DNA of 64,000 nucleotides from Aradus depressus (lineage: Eukaryota; Arthropoda; Insecta; Hemiptera; Aradidae): the NCBI GenBank assembly GCA_963662175.1, contig OY759216.1, positions 55,197,087 through 55,261,086 on the forward strand, read 5' to 3'. The notes beneath the pieces were generated by a model, which had not been told where the DNA came from, made no database searches, and saw nothing but the letters and a program-made list of their open reading frames with translations. Positions 10,321 through 20,007 of this stretch are shown in pieces. Positions within the stretch are counted from its first letter, which is position 1. Each line of letters starts with the position of its first letter. The translations under genes were made by a program, and so were the position numbers.

Positions 10321-10696
10321 GTGAACTTGAACGAGACGAAATGCCAAAATATCTCGATATCCCAGTAGTAGAACATTCCCAAATATTTAAAAATCTTACA
10401 CATTGAAGGGTTCCTTATGAAAAGGAACAGCCTTCTTGAAGATTTCAATTAGATGAGAGAACAATAGAGTCAGCATGATGAAGGTTACAAGAAGCATCCG
10501 CCTCTTCGCACCTTGAAATTTCAAGACCCACATTAATGCTTAAAAAAAATTAATATTACAATAGAATAATCCAAAATAATTACTGAATGGAATGTATACA
10601 ACAATTCACAGGGTTACGTATCTATCTCATTTTTTCTCTAAACTCCCTTATTGTGTACACCTAGGGACCTAAACATCCAATGCTCTTATTCTGGAA

Positions 10697-10936
10697 GCTT
10701 TACTGTGGGAGTCCTAAATGTTGCCTACCCAGATTTAGTTAACTAAGGCAGGGAGAGGTCTTTAAAGAGAATCTGACATTGCACAGACTCAGTATCATTG
10801 CTTGAAGTCCCATCCAAAGGACGGCGTTCTCAATTTGTTTACCTCCCAGATATAAAGCATAAAAGCCTCGGCCGGGTTTCGAACCCGCAATCTTGAGGTC
10901 AGTAGGCCAGCACGCTATCTTTGAGCTACAGGCACC
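10697..10936 (-). repeat. tSINE copy, 5' two-thirds
   Basis: Read on the minus strand it starts with the tRNA-like head (plus strand GAGCTACAGGCACC at the right end), has a perfect B box (plus strand GGTTTCGAACCC) and the body through GTAGGCAACATTTAGG. The last ~100 bp are missing. Confidence 0.8.
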
Positions 10937-11147
10937 CCTTGTATGTCTCCCATCACGTGCAGAATTCATGATTTGACGCAAACGTTAGAAGATTCTCGCA
11001 CATTGCTATTATTTTTAAGTAAAATACACACAAAAAATACTAAACTAAAAGTCAACATTTAGAAAAGTATACCGAACTTTCAAGGTCATGATTGTAGTTT
11101 CATACCGTTCAAGATACTTAAGTTATATTAGTTTCATATTGACTCAC

Positions 11148-11271
11148 CAGTGGGCGGCCTTTCTTTAGGGAAGCAGGTCCTGAAGAGTCCTTTAGTCCTG
11201 CTGTAGTAGTAGTACTTGGAGTTCATGGCCTCCAGTAACGCCTCCTGTCCGCCGCGCTTCGAAGCATAGTC
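11148..11271 (-). CDS. Internal exon of an unidentified host gene
   Basis: On the minus strand a 124-bp open stretch is flanked by a good acceptor (pyrimidine/G-rich, ending TTGTTGTTGCAG) and a consensus donor (CTG followed by GTGAGTC). Only one frame is open across it. It encodes 41 residues beginning DYASKRGGQEALLEAMN, then SKYYYYSRTKGLFRTC and FPKERPPT, and leaves one extra base (phase 0 in, phase 1 out). GC content and codon use differ sharply from the AT-rich flanks. I do not recognise the protein; the Tyr and basic/aromatic run suggests a conserved host protein rather than a transposon. Its neighbouring exons must lie far away or outside the window, because none was found nearby on this strand. 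Confidence 0.7.
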
Positions 11272-11399
11272 CTGCAACAACAAATACACCATTAGTCAGT
11301 GAGCAGATGAAAATCAAAGTTATCGGTGGATCACCGACCAATGTACACCTCCAGCTCGAATTACTCAACTTTTCTCTCTTCCTCAGAAATTAATCTGTC

Positions 11400-11690
11400 G
11401 ATTTGTTGGGAAATAAACAGGAGTCTTACTCTCAACTTCCCAAACCTTATTCTGAATTGTGTGTTTATAGATTCATTATATCGACAGTTATAGGGTTATT
11501 CAGTTGAGTCTCCTTATATGATCCCAGATCCACATATAGAATTTCGTGTCAATAAAATCACTCCTTTGTGAGTTATCACGGTCACACACTGGAATTTCTA
11601 TTTTTTTTTTAAATTTTGAACCAGTGTTGAAAAACATGAAATTCGGTTAAAACACAACATCGAATATCTTACTCTGCACTTCACTTCACG
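11400..11690 (-). repeat. AHR repeat, decayed, minus orientation
   Basis: It contains GATTCATTATATCGACAGTT, AGAATTTCGTGTCAATA, GTTATCACGGTCACA and AACATGAAATTCGGTTAAAA in the expected reverse order. The 5' hairpin is lost. Confidence 0.65.
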
Positions 11691-11699
11691 TAAAATCGG

Positions 11700-12690
11700 T
11701 AATTATACACTACTTTAACCGATGTTTCACCGGGAGAAACTACCTGAAGTTGATCACGTGCGATATCTGGACAAAGAATAAAAAGCTAACTCCCCTCACC
11801 CCTCATCGCTTTCTATCGCCTGCTTAGCTACTAGAAAATGTTATTCATCTTAGTTATTTGTAGCTTAAGCCAAAAAAGTATGGAACATTTTTTTTACACA
11901 ATAAAAATGTTTTTACATATTTATTCTGTAATTTGTTAACGTAGGGTCAACAGTAAGTGAGAATAAAGTGAAAATTTTAAATACGAAAGTTGCCACACAA
12001 CAGTTTGGAAAATTCATCAGACACTAAGGTCACTAAACACTATTATTTTAAATTAAAAAAACAATTTTGGTAAACACATAAAAAAAAGTTGATGAAATAC
12101 AATGCACTTTATAAAATACGAATGATAAAGGAAGAATTTGAAACGTTCTTGAAAACTAATTTCCATTGAGAAAAGCATTTTTGATAACTATGATACAGTC
12201 ATTTCACAAGATGGTTTCAAACACTGCTACCAAAAAACTGAAATCTTCCATCTAACCCTAACATCAGTTTAGTGATCTATGATCATCACCGAAAACTTTC
12301 ACTTCCGTTATTACAGATTACTTCACGTTTTGTAGAAGAAAGCAGAAAAGTTACACGGACTGACGACGTACTGCAATTAGCAGGAAGAAAGTTTCCATCA
12401 GGATAAACCTACCTACATGATTTCCTTCTATTTCCTAAAATAGAGTTAAACACTATCTTGATAGGTTCCGCTATCTTATAGAGAATTTTCAAAACAATGA
12501 ACCGAATGTAATAAAAATGAAGTTGTTTTACTATGAAAGCAAACCATTCATATATGAAATAAGCAAACATTTTGTTTAATAAAAGAAATGTACGTAATGA
12601 ATAACAAATCGTATGTTCATAACGTTCATAACCTAACCAAAGATGGCGGCAATGCAGTCCAGCTGATCATGTACAGTGTTGCCACTATAA
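11700..12690. other. Intron-like AT-rich sequence, nothing recognised
   Basis: No repeat boundaries or coding frames were recognised. It lies upstream (minus-strand sense) of the exon at 11148-11271 and may be its intron. A short AAGATGGCGGC motif at 12642-12652 is the only notable GC-rich word. Confidence 0.35.
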
Positions 12691-12707
12691 TCATAAAAAG
12701 TTATTTT

Positions 12708-13310
12708 ATTTTTATTTTTATTTTGAATGGCCTCATGGACGAAGCATATCAGCCATGACTCCAATTGTAAGGAAAGGTTGTTAAATGAAGGGGCATTTTA
12801 TGGAGGTGATGAGGGTACCTTATGGGATCTGGAGAAGAGGAACCCGAGGAGAAGCCAGGGGCCGAGAGGTGGACAGGAAAATGTAAAACTATATTAAAAT
12901 ATTGTTACTATTAATAAATTTGTATAAGACATCAAATATGAGAGGGATTTTAGAATATCTTAAAAGTTGTTGCAAACCAATGGGTAAGGGTGAATTATTG
13001 CCAACAATAACTTGGAAGATGGAGTCACGGGAGCTGATGGTGAGAGGGCAAGCGATGATGACATGATTAGATCAGCTGTATATTGAGGATCACAGGTACA
13101 ACTTGGTGATTCCAAGAGATGGAGTTTAAACAGATGGGAAGGAAGTCTGGTATGGTTAAAACTGAGTCTGCATAGAGTTGTGAAGTAGGATCGAGGTTTG
13201 CAGAGGTGATGGAACCAGGGTTTAGTTAGTGGCTAACTGCTGCATAAAATGCCCCTTTATTTAACAAAGAACTAGTATAACCCCGCTGACAGTGACGAAG
13301 GGATGAATGG
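12708..13310 (-). mobile_element. Retroposon with (AAAAT)n tail and 15-bp target duplication
   Basis: The 603-bp body is flanked by exact direct repeats ATAAAAAGTTATTTT (12693-12707 and 13311-13325). On the minus strand it begins ATTCATCCCTTCGTCACTG and ends GAGGCCATTCAAAATAAAAA, i.e. in a short A/T pentamer tail, as expected for target-primed reverse transcription. The word CATAAAATGCCCCTT occurs near both ends in the same orientation. No ORF, and no A/B boxes I could fix. It may be a SINE, or a 5'-truncated LINE consisting only of 3' UTR. Confidence 0.7.
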
Positions 13311-13615
13311 ATAAAAAGTTATTTTTATAAATATTTTCTAATTATAAAACAATATTTGCAATGTCTAATGTTTATCTTTTCCATAAGAATAATTTCTTTC
13401 ATAAATACAGAGAATTTCAAATATTCACCCATTAAAGGAAGTACGGAAGGTACCTAATATGAATAGGAACACGAGCATGATTAAATACTTTTATGATAGA
13501 ATAATATTCTATTCCTTTCATATTTTTTTGGAATTCAGTAAATTATATAACAATAAATACTGCCAGATCTCTCATTTTACACATAAAGTTGTTCATATTT
13601 ACATTTTCACTTCAG

Positions 13616-13764
13616 GAGGGAAAAAGTCCCATATCTTCGTCATGGAGAAGCCCCAGAAATTCTCAGGGAGTAAACCAAGTTTCCGTTTTTGTATTTTTGG
13701 GTTCACCTTGCACATGTGCAACATCACTCGTCGGTCTTTCGTTGAGGGAGCTCGGGATCAACAA
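13616..13764 (+). CDS. Possible exon, weak
   Basis: A 149-bp GC-richer stretch follows a good acceptor (TTTACATTTTCACTTCAG) and precedes a fair donor (CAA followed by GTGAGG). The open frame (phase 1 in, phase 0 out) gives about 50 residues, including KKSHIFVMEKPQKFSGSKP and a Phe/Cys-rich FRFCIFGFTLHMCN. It is not recognised. It is on the opposite strand to the exon at 11148-11271, so it would be a different gene. It could equally be unrelated sequence with chance splice-like ends. Confidence 0.25.
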
Positions 13765-14013
13765 GTGAGGCTATCATGAGTTAAATACATTTTAATATAT
13801 TAAATTTTATTTTTACTAGTTTTAAATAGAAGTTATTTTTTCGGTTTCAAAGTGTTACGGAGTAGTAAATATTTTGTTACCACGGGGCTGGCAACACGGA
13901 ACAAAAAATCACTCATTGATTCTTTTCTGACAAATCAAAACAAAAATGACTAGAAGCCTATTTAGCAGAAATGATGAATTAAAAGAAACATTTAAACAAA
14001 AAGTCGTCGGATA

Positions 14014-14411
14014 TCATCATATATATAAAGCTGAAAATGTCTGTGCGTTGTACCGCTATAACTCACGAACGGCTTGATGGATATGATTAATTTTTTTTTA
14101 AATTTGTTCGTCATCGTCTGTGGAAGGTTATAGGCGTATTAGTACCTCAATATCTGGTCCATCCCAGCATCCACCCACGCAATCTTTGTAACTCGAAAAC
14201 CACTGCAATGATTAATGAGGAATCTTTTTGAATAAATTAGTTTTAGCTCCAAAGCTAGCGTTACTACAGTTGAAGGACTATAAGCCTTATTCCTTATGAA
14301 TAATTGAAAATTATAACATCATGAATGTACTGTCGAGGAACTGAATAGCCTTAAAGGAGATATTGGGAGAAAAGTCAAAGTTCCCCGGGCAACGCCGGGT
14401 ATTACTGCTAG
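14014..14411 (+). mobile_element. Non-autonomous Helitron
   Basis: The 5' end is TC (14014 or 14017) followed by ATATATATAAAGCTG and then GCTATAACTCACGAACGG, a typical Helitron 5' region. The 3' end has the 5-bp stem hairpin CCCGG-GCAACG-CCGGG, then TATTACTG and the terminal CTAG (14408-14411). The flanking bases are A on the left and T on the right, consistent with Helitron insertion between A and T without duplication. At ~395 bp it has no Rep/helicase and depends on an autonomous partner for rolling-circle transposition. Confidence 0.85.
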
Positions 14412-14419
14412 TTGACCAT

Positions 14420-14700
14420 ATTGGTAATTCACACAACCGGCAGGCTTAATATACAAACTCTAATAAGTGCCCTTGAAATGCATGTATCAAAATTTCATAT
14501 GTTAATTGAAATCGCCATAAGGACGACACAATTCAATTTTCCTCGGAATAGACCAAAGAGAAGTAAAGGATCAGAGGGCCTCAACTCGTCGATGTGATGA
14601 ATGTATTGGACATACAATTTGTTATGAGGAAACTTGATGTTTAACCCAAACGGTCGAATAATTCTTACTGGGGAAGTACATAGCTGGTGATCGGGTATGA
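14420..14700 (+). repeat. AHR repeat, 3' half
   Basis: It shows AAACTCTAATAAGTGCCC, a subrepeat with CGACACAATTCAATTTTCC, then GTCGATGTGATGAATGTATT and the 3' end GGGGAAGTACATAGCTGGTG. It is adjacent to the Helitron. Confidence 0.7.
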
Positions 14701-14734
14701 AGAGTTTTTTTGTTGTCCCCCCCCCCCCCCCCCT

Positions 14735-14920
14735 CTTTTATTTGGCTAAAAATCTATATTGTCAAATTTTGTGTTGTAACATTCCTTCTATCGAGACGTT
14801 ATCGTATTCGCACACAGATAGATTTTTTTTTTTTTCGGAGCCTGGGCTTCAAAAAACAAGAAATTCCGTTGAAAATTGGGCATCGAATTTCTGACTGATT
14901 ACATAACTTGCAACTGGAGA
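14735..14920 (-). repeat. AHR repeat, 5' part, minus orientation
   Basis: It starts at poly-C (14718-14733) and ends with GATTACATAACTTGCAACTG, i.e. the reverse of the 5' end. Its hairpin is degenerate. Confidence 0.65.
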
Positions 14921-15557
14921 AGTAATAATAATTAGAGTTGCTATGAAGGTGTGGTGTTATATTGAGTATCGCCCTGGCAGCGGGTCATGTGCTATACCAG
15001 TATCAGCTGGCACTCTCAAGTGTGGTTGGAAAGTCCGGAACCATTTCTGACCGTGACACATCAACATTTTAAGGAGAGTGAAATTTCTAAGAATTTCTTC
15101 ACAGAACCACTTGTCGAGGGAAAGTAAGTGAGGAGGTGAGAACCTACAGCCTGCATCACTCACGTCTAACATCAACAGCAATTATTACTATTATTTATTT
15201 ATTTTTTTAAATAAGAGTTTATACATATGACAAGGATTTTTTGAATGAAGTGAAAAATAATCTTTATTCTGGCAAGTCCTTTGAAAAAACAACCTAAGAA
15301 ATAAGAAAATAATACAAATAGCAAACAATTTATAAAAAAAAAGCGATTTGGTTGAAAATCAATAGAAACAATAAAAAATTTCATGTCGATCCATTCAATA
15401 CTTGGGCAGGTAATTGGGCTTTTTGTGCTAAGCCCCCCCCCCCCCCTTTACTTTCGACCGATTTGGCAGAAAATCAATAGTTGTCGTCCTAACGGGGAAC
15501 TGGATACACATATAAAATTTCGTGCTGATACATTCAATTTTTCCAAAGTTAATGTGT

Positions 15558-16240
15558 TTTTTTTTTTTCAATTCCCAATATTTACAACCCAGTTCAACTC
15601 CAACCATACCTAAACCTGAATGCTCCTTTCCCACACATCAAAACACTGGCTCAACTCCGTCTATCTGGCAAATACTATCTTAAAATCAGTTACTAAAATA
15701 ATGTATACACCGTTAATCTCCAGGAACTTTGTACGATCTGCAATAAAAACGAATTGGAAGACGTCTACCACCTGTTAATATCCTGTCCGATATACTCCCC
15801 CATTAGAAGCCACTTCCTGTCTCAGAGTTTCAGTATAGACCTATCCAACTTTCATTCATTACTCCTGGCCCATAATAAGAATGATATCTCAAACATTTTC
15901 TATTATTTGATCAGCGCTCTGAAACTTAGATCATTCATTGTTATCGAATAATGTACTTCAACTTGCATATTATATTGATATTCAATACCTACATCCCCAC
16001 TCCATATTTACTGTATTTGTTACATTATTATTATTAATTAGTAATTACTTTTTAATTAATTTTATTTATCATTTATTTAGTTTGTTAATGGTTCCTTTAT
16101 ATATGTCATTATTGTTCAGCTGATCAATCTATAATTTTGAAAATGTTAATGTTAATATTGTAAAAGTAATGGACAGTGACTCAATTGTATTGTAAAGCGG
16201 TGATCCCTTTAAACAATAAAAATTATTACTATTTATTATT
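15558..16240 (+). mobile_element. 5'-truncated LINE, 12-bp target duplication
   Basis: It is bounded by exact AAGTTAATGTGT at 15546-15557 and 16241-16252. It holds only the C-terminal end of an ORF2 (see 15754-15951) and a 3' UTR ending in an ATTATTACTATTTATTATT-like A/T repeat rather than poly(A). Severe 5' truncation is usual for LINE copies. Confidence 0.85.
15754..15951 (+). pseudogene. LINE ORF2 C-terminus
   Basis: The frame, read from about 15717, gives ELCTICNKNELEDVYHLLIS then CPIYSPIRSHFL. This is the C-x2-C...H-x4-C motif that ends many LINE ORF2 proteins, probably a nucleic-acid-binding finger. It ends at a normal stop. Upstream the frame is broken (a stop at about 15695), so no functional protein is made. 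Confidence 0.75.
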
Positions 16241-16526
16241 AAGTTAATGTGTACACAAGTAAACGTTTTTGAATCAGGAGGTCGGAAAACAAGTAATTCC
16301 AGTGAAAACTAGACATCGAATTTCTGAAGTAATCGATACTTGAGTTATTGAACACCTCGGCAAGTAAAAAGTTAATAAGAAAATAAAACTACTATAAATA
16401 AAAAATAAGAACAAAAAGTGGTCTGGAACATGTTTCACGGGCCCATTCATCAATTATCCATAATGTGTGACGTACCTGTATACAGATATAGGTGAACCAT
16501 TATTCCCAGATCTTCTCTTTTATTTT

Positions 16527-16612
16527 TTACTTCCTCAGCTATACAAAGTATAGAGGAAGTTATGTAATCGGCCAGAAATTCGATGTTGAGTTTTCAACGG
16601 AATTTCATGAAA
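16527..16612 (+). repeat. AHR 5' end fragment
   Basis: A well-preserved 5' hairpin (TTACTTCCTCAGCTATACAA ... AGAGGAAGTTATGTAATCGG) and GAGTTTTCAACGGAATTTC. The copy ends shortly before the small inverted-repeat element at 16632. Confidence 0.75.
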
Positions 16613-16631
16613 TGTAAATAAATATCTCTGT

Positions 16632-16875
16632 TGTTTGGGCAAAAGGGCTTAAGTCAGAATAAGTCTTGTGATCCAAAGGACAAGTGCATTTAAATATTTT
16701 TACCAAATGTAACTCAATGTAGGGATATTTTACTTTGTTTATATTTAAAACTTTATAGAAATAATATTTCAAGTAACATAAATGTGTTTTACCTGATTTG
16801 CAGGAATTTTTCAAACCTTCAAAAATTCCCCTCCTAAAATTCAGATTTGCTGATTTAAGCCCTTTTGCCCAAACA
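16632..16875. mobile_element. Small element with perfect 20-bp inverted ends (MITE-like)
   Basis: GTTTGGGCAAAAGGGCTTAA at 16633-16652 has a perfect reverse complement at 16855-16874, enclosing ~200 bp. No transposase and no clear target duplication. The 91-codon minus-strand frame across it is probably chance. Confidence 0.55.
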
Positions 16876-17518
16876 CCCAAATATTGATTTTTCGCCCAAA
16901 AGATGGATTGATTTTGGAGGGAGAGCCAGGATTCACCGACAACTTTCCTTATTACAATTTTTAAGTTTTCTACACTACTATTACAACTGTACTATTATTT
17001 CCTTACGTAAACAGAAACTACTTTTGAAAGAGACAAGTGAAATAAACTAGCATTTTTACTTTTTTTTTTTTCTTATTTTCATTTTAGAGACTAGAAAAAA
17101 GATTTCATAAGATAAAAGTGTGAGTCAAGATGTCAAGTATGAACCTAAGACCACCGGACCGAATACTTACATGTACCAATCATTGTGCAGTTATCTTGTG
17201 CATTGTCATGTAAAAAATACACACATTATAAGTACTAAAGTATTCCAAAATCAATTATTATTATTTTAATGAAGAAAATTGTTAAATTGTTGAATTTTGT
17301 ATAAAAACAGCTGCAATGTCAAAAAAAAACAGCTGATAGGAGTTAAGTAGTAAATTAATTAGAGAATATAAAGGTTAGGTTTAGGTGAATATAAATATAC
17401 AAAGATTAAACCATTCGCTTTTGTAGAAAAATGAATGGAGAACAAACAACGATGGAGACAAATGCCGGGGATCAGCTGTTTTATATAGAGAAGCTGTGTT
17501 AGGGTTAAGACAGTCTGA

Positions 17519-18066
17519 GTGAGAGAGATGAAGCGACACATCCAGGTAGTGTTAAAACAGTCAACTGAGAAGAGTGTTGGGTTAACACAGTTGAAGTGAG
17601 AAAGATGAAGCGACACATCCAGGTAGTGTTAAAACAGTCAACTGAGAAGAGTGTTGGGTTAACACAGTTGAAGTGAGAGAGATGAAGCGACACATCCAGG
17701 TAGTGTTAAAACAGTCAACTGAGAAGAGTGTTGGGTTAACACAGTTGAAGTGAGAGAGATGAAGCGACACATCCAGGTAGTGTTAAAACAGTCAACTGAG
17801 AAGAGTGTTGGGTTAACACAGTTGAAGTGAGAGAGATGAAGCGACACATCCAGGTAGTGTTAAAACAGTCAACTGAGAAGAGTGTTGGGTTAACACAGTT
17901 GAAGTGAGAGAGATGAAGCGACACATCCAGGTAGTGTTAAAACAGTCAACTGAGAAGAGTGTTGGGTTAACACAGTTGAAGTGAGAGAGATGAAGCGACA
18001 CATCCAGGTAGTGTTAAAACAGTCAACTGAGAAGAGTGTTGGGTTAACACAGTTGAAGTGAGAGAG
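17519..18066 (+). repeat. 77-bp minisatellite, left block (7 units plus target duplication)
   Basis: Seven head-to-tail 77-bp units begin GTGAGAGAGATGAAGCGACA and continue through CATCCAGGTAGTG, CAGTCAACTGAGAAGAG and GGGTTAACACAGTTGAA. They are almost identical; the second has GAGAAAGATG. The array ends with the first 9 bases of an eighth unit, where the LINE begins. The 62-codon minus-strand frames repeated every 77 bp are by-products of the repeat. Confidence 0.95.
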
Positions 18067-18347
18067 TCTTGTTCCAGCTGTTGAACAGTAAGGAGCTCTC
18101 TTGAGGGTTAAGATAAGTTCTTTTTGTTTATTTCATCAAATAGTACTATTATTTCCACAATTATTCTTTATTTTTTATTTCTTCTTTTGCTTTACGATTA
18201 TTACGTACACTATTTATAGTTTATGATAACTAGTAAATTTTTTAGTTAAATACTAGTAACCTAATTTTTTTTTTTTTTTTTTATTATTATTTCTGTTATT
18301 TTCGTAATTATAGCAGTTCCATTTATTTAAATTAGTCTGACCGAAAT

Positions 18348-19739
18348 ATGTCAGGTTCAAGTGACGGTAGAAATCTTCCACCTGACAGGGGGAAAGATCA
18401 TGTAGCTCAAGATGATATGATGGAATCTACTACAACTGTAAATAAAGATACGGATATTCAGTCTAACATACTAGTACTTAATAATCCTTTCAATGTAAAT
18501 GCTAGTGATAAAAACAATACTGTCACAAAGGAGAATGAAACAAATATTAATAAACCATTTAAGCCTATAACATATGAAATTTTTGACCTTGGCCCTTTCT
18601 ATGTTTTTGTTGAGTCAATTGCCGAGGGTAAAAACTTGGGTAAACTTCATGCAATGACCCTAGGAAGTAAGATTTTCAATAGTTTCCCTCAATACAGAAA
18701 CAGTGTTCTAAGTATTAGATCAATAGGTCGAAATCGAGTCAAAATTGAATTGAGTGACAGAAACAATGCGAATTCATTAATTACTAAAATTAACGAGAAT
18801 TCAACAGAAAATCTGAGAGCTTACGCTCCCAGATTTATGTTAGAGAAAAGAGGTATAATGCGTGGTGTGTCTAAGGATATTAATGAAGAGGAGATTTTGC
18901 AGTATGCCAGGCCAATTGGCAATGAGAATAATTGTAAACTAATTGGTGCTAGACGATTGATGAGACGAGATGTGGATAAAGAGGGTAAAGTTAGCAGGGT
19001 AGCGACCGAGTCGGTGGTGGTGACGGTGAGAGGGCAGCAACTACCCTCCTTCATATGTCTCCACTTCGTCTGGTGTCGGGTGGACCCCTTCGTTCCCCGA
19101 ACTATCCAATGTTACAACTGTCTCCGTTGGGGACATCAGAAGAACAACTGTAAGAACGACCTCCGGTGTGCCTCCTGTGGCGGGAAGCACACGTCCAAGG
19201 AGTGCCCACCGGGCACCCCTCTCAAGTGTGTTCATTGCAAACAGAACCATTCTGCTCTCGATAGCGAGCATTGTCCTGAGTTCATGAAGCAGCGCTCTAT
19301 CAGAAATATGATGATGAACGAGAATATAACTTTCATTGAAGCCAAGGAAAAAATTTCGGGCAAGTCTTTCCGTTCTGTTGTGAGCGGTGCTCCTGACATT
19401 CAGAGTTCCTCTACATTCCCTGCTCTCCATCATACAAACAGGGTGCCTCCCAAGAGGCGCAGGGTTGTATCGCCTCGTAAGGCTGATCACCTCTCGGAGT
19501 ACAGAGAGCTGATCTGCCAAAATGACAGGATCCCTTTTAATCCCATCACTTATAATCCGCATACTTCCAGACAGGTGGTAGCGGAGAACGAGGGACTCAG
19601 CTCTTCTACTTTTGTAGATAAGGTTTGTGAAGTTGTTCACGTTGTGCTAGGTTGTTTGAAACTACCGGAAAATATAAATATTAATAATGCGGATTTAGAG
19701 GCTTTGATTCATGATCGAGTCAAGTCTCTTATCCCTTAA
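18348..19739 (+). CDS. LINE ORF1 (gag-like RNA-binding protein)
   Basis: 463 residues, uninterrupted. The N-terminal ~75 residues are polar and low-complexity. A conserved middle (about 75-245) is of the type that precedes the knuckles in ORF1 of related LINEs. Three zinc knuckles follow at residues 255-309: CYNC-x4-H-x4-C, CASC-x3-H-x4-C and CVHC-x3-H-x6-C. In the family this protein coats the LINE RNA and forms the particle carrying it to the target. A basic PPKRRR segment near residue 365 could be a nuclear signal (inference). Base composition rises to clearly GC-richer from about 19000 to 19560. The start is the first Met after stops in the 5' UTR. Confidence 0.9.
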   Translation: MSGSSDGRNLPPDRGKDHVAQDDMMESTTTVNKDTDIQSNILVLNNPFNVNASDKNNTVTKENETNINKPFKPITYEIFDLGPFYVFVESIAEGKNLGKLHAMTLGSKIFNSFPQYRNSVLSIRSIGRNRVKIELSDRNNANSLITKINENSTENLRAYAPRFMLEKRGIMRGVSKDINEEEILQYARPIGNENNCKLIGARRLMRRDVDKEGKVSRVATESVVVTVRGQQLPSFICLHFVWCRVDPFVPRTIQCYNCLRWGHQKNNCKNDLRCASCGGKHTSKECPPGTPLKCVHCKQNHSALDSEHCPEFMKQRSIRNMMMNENITFIEAKEKISGKSFRSVVSGAPDIQSSSTFPALHHTNRVPPKRRRVVSPRKADHLSEYRELICQNDRIPFNPITYNPHTSRQVVAENEGLSSSTFVDKVCEVVHVVLGCLKLPENININNADLEALIHDRVKSLIP

Positions 19740-19740
19740 T

Positions 19741-20007
19741 ATTTTCAATTTATATTTTATTTTATTTAAACTTGATATTTATATATATTTAGATGTTTAT
19801 ATATATTTGTATATATTTTGACATTTATATGTGTTTGCATGTGTGTACAAGTATTATATTTAATTTTGATATTTGTATATATATATATATATATATATAT
19901 TATGCTATAATTTTCTTTAACTTACTCTCATTTATGTCTTATGTTTCATTATTATGTTCTCATGGTATTATTAAATTCAAATTATTATACTAACCTTAAT
20001 CTATTTC
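19741..20007 (+). other. ORF1-ORF2 spacer of the LINE
   Basis: Very AT-rich, with a (TA)n run at 19876-19900. The two ORFs do not overlap, so ORF2 translation would need reinitiation or another mechanism. Nothing else is seen. Confidence 0.6.

Larger units (their letters stand above)
8780..10596. mobile_element. Element with ~240-bp inverted terminal arms
   Basis: The left arm (about 8780-9020) and right arm (about 10336-10596) are inverted copies of each other. Shared stretches include AAGCATTAATGTGGGTCTTG, AATTTCAAGGTGCGAAGAG, GTTCTCTCATCTAATTGAA and TTCAAGAAGGCTGTTCC. The arms have diverged noticeably, so the insertion is not very recent. The interior holds a full AHR repeat (9651-10320) that runs right up to the right arm, and it has no transposase-like ORF. 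I could not define a target duplication. It could be a non-autonomous DNA transposon or simply two inverted copies of one repeat. Confidence 0.55.
15330..16380 (-). repeat. AHR repeat split by a LINE insertion
   Basis: The left part (15330-15557: poly-C at 15434-15445, GTGCTGATACATTCAA) and right part (16253-16345: GAATCAGGAGGTCGGAAAAC, TCGAATTTCTGA) join into one AHR copy once the LINE at 15558-16240 and one target duplication are removed. Confidence 0.75.

Noticed and set aside
17505..18001. Series of 62-codon minus-strand ORFs spaced every 77 bp.
   Set aside because: By-products of the 77-bp minisatellite.
17519..18066. Tandem units as promoter monomers of the LINE 5' UTR.
   Set aside because: The same units continue in phase after the poly(A), with a target duplication at both junctions.
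19041..19640. 199-codon minus-strand ORF inside the LINE.
   Set aside because: Antisense shadow of ORF1, which has clear zinc knuckles on the plus strand.
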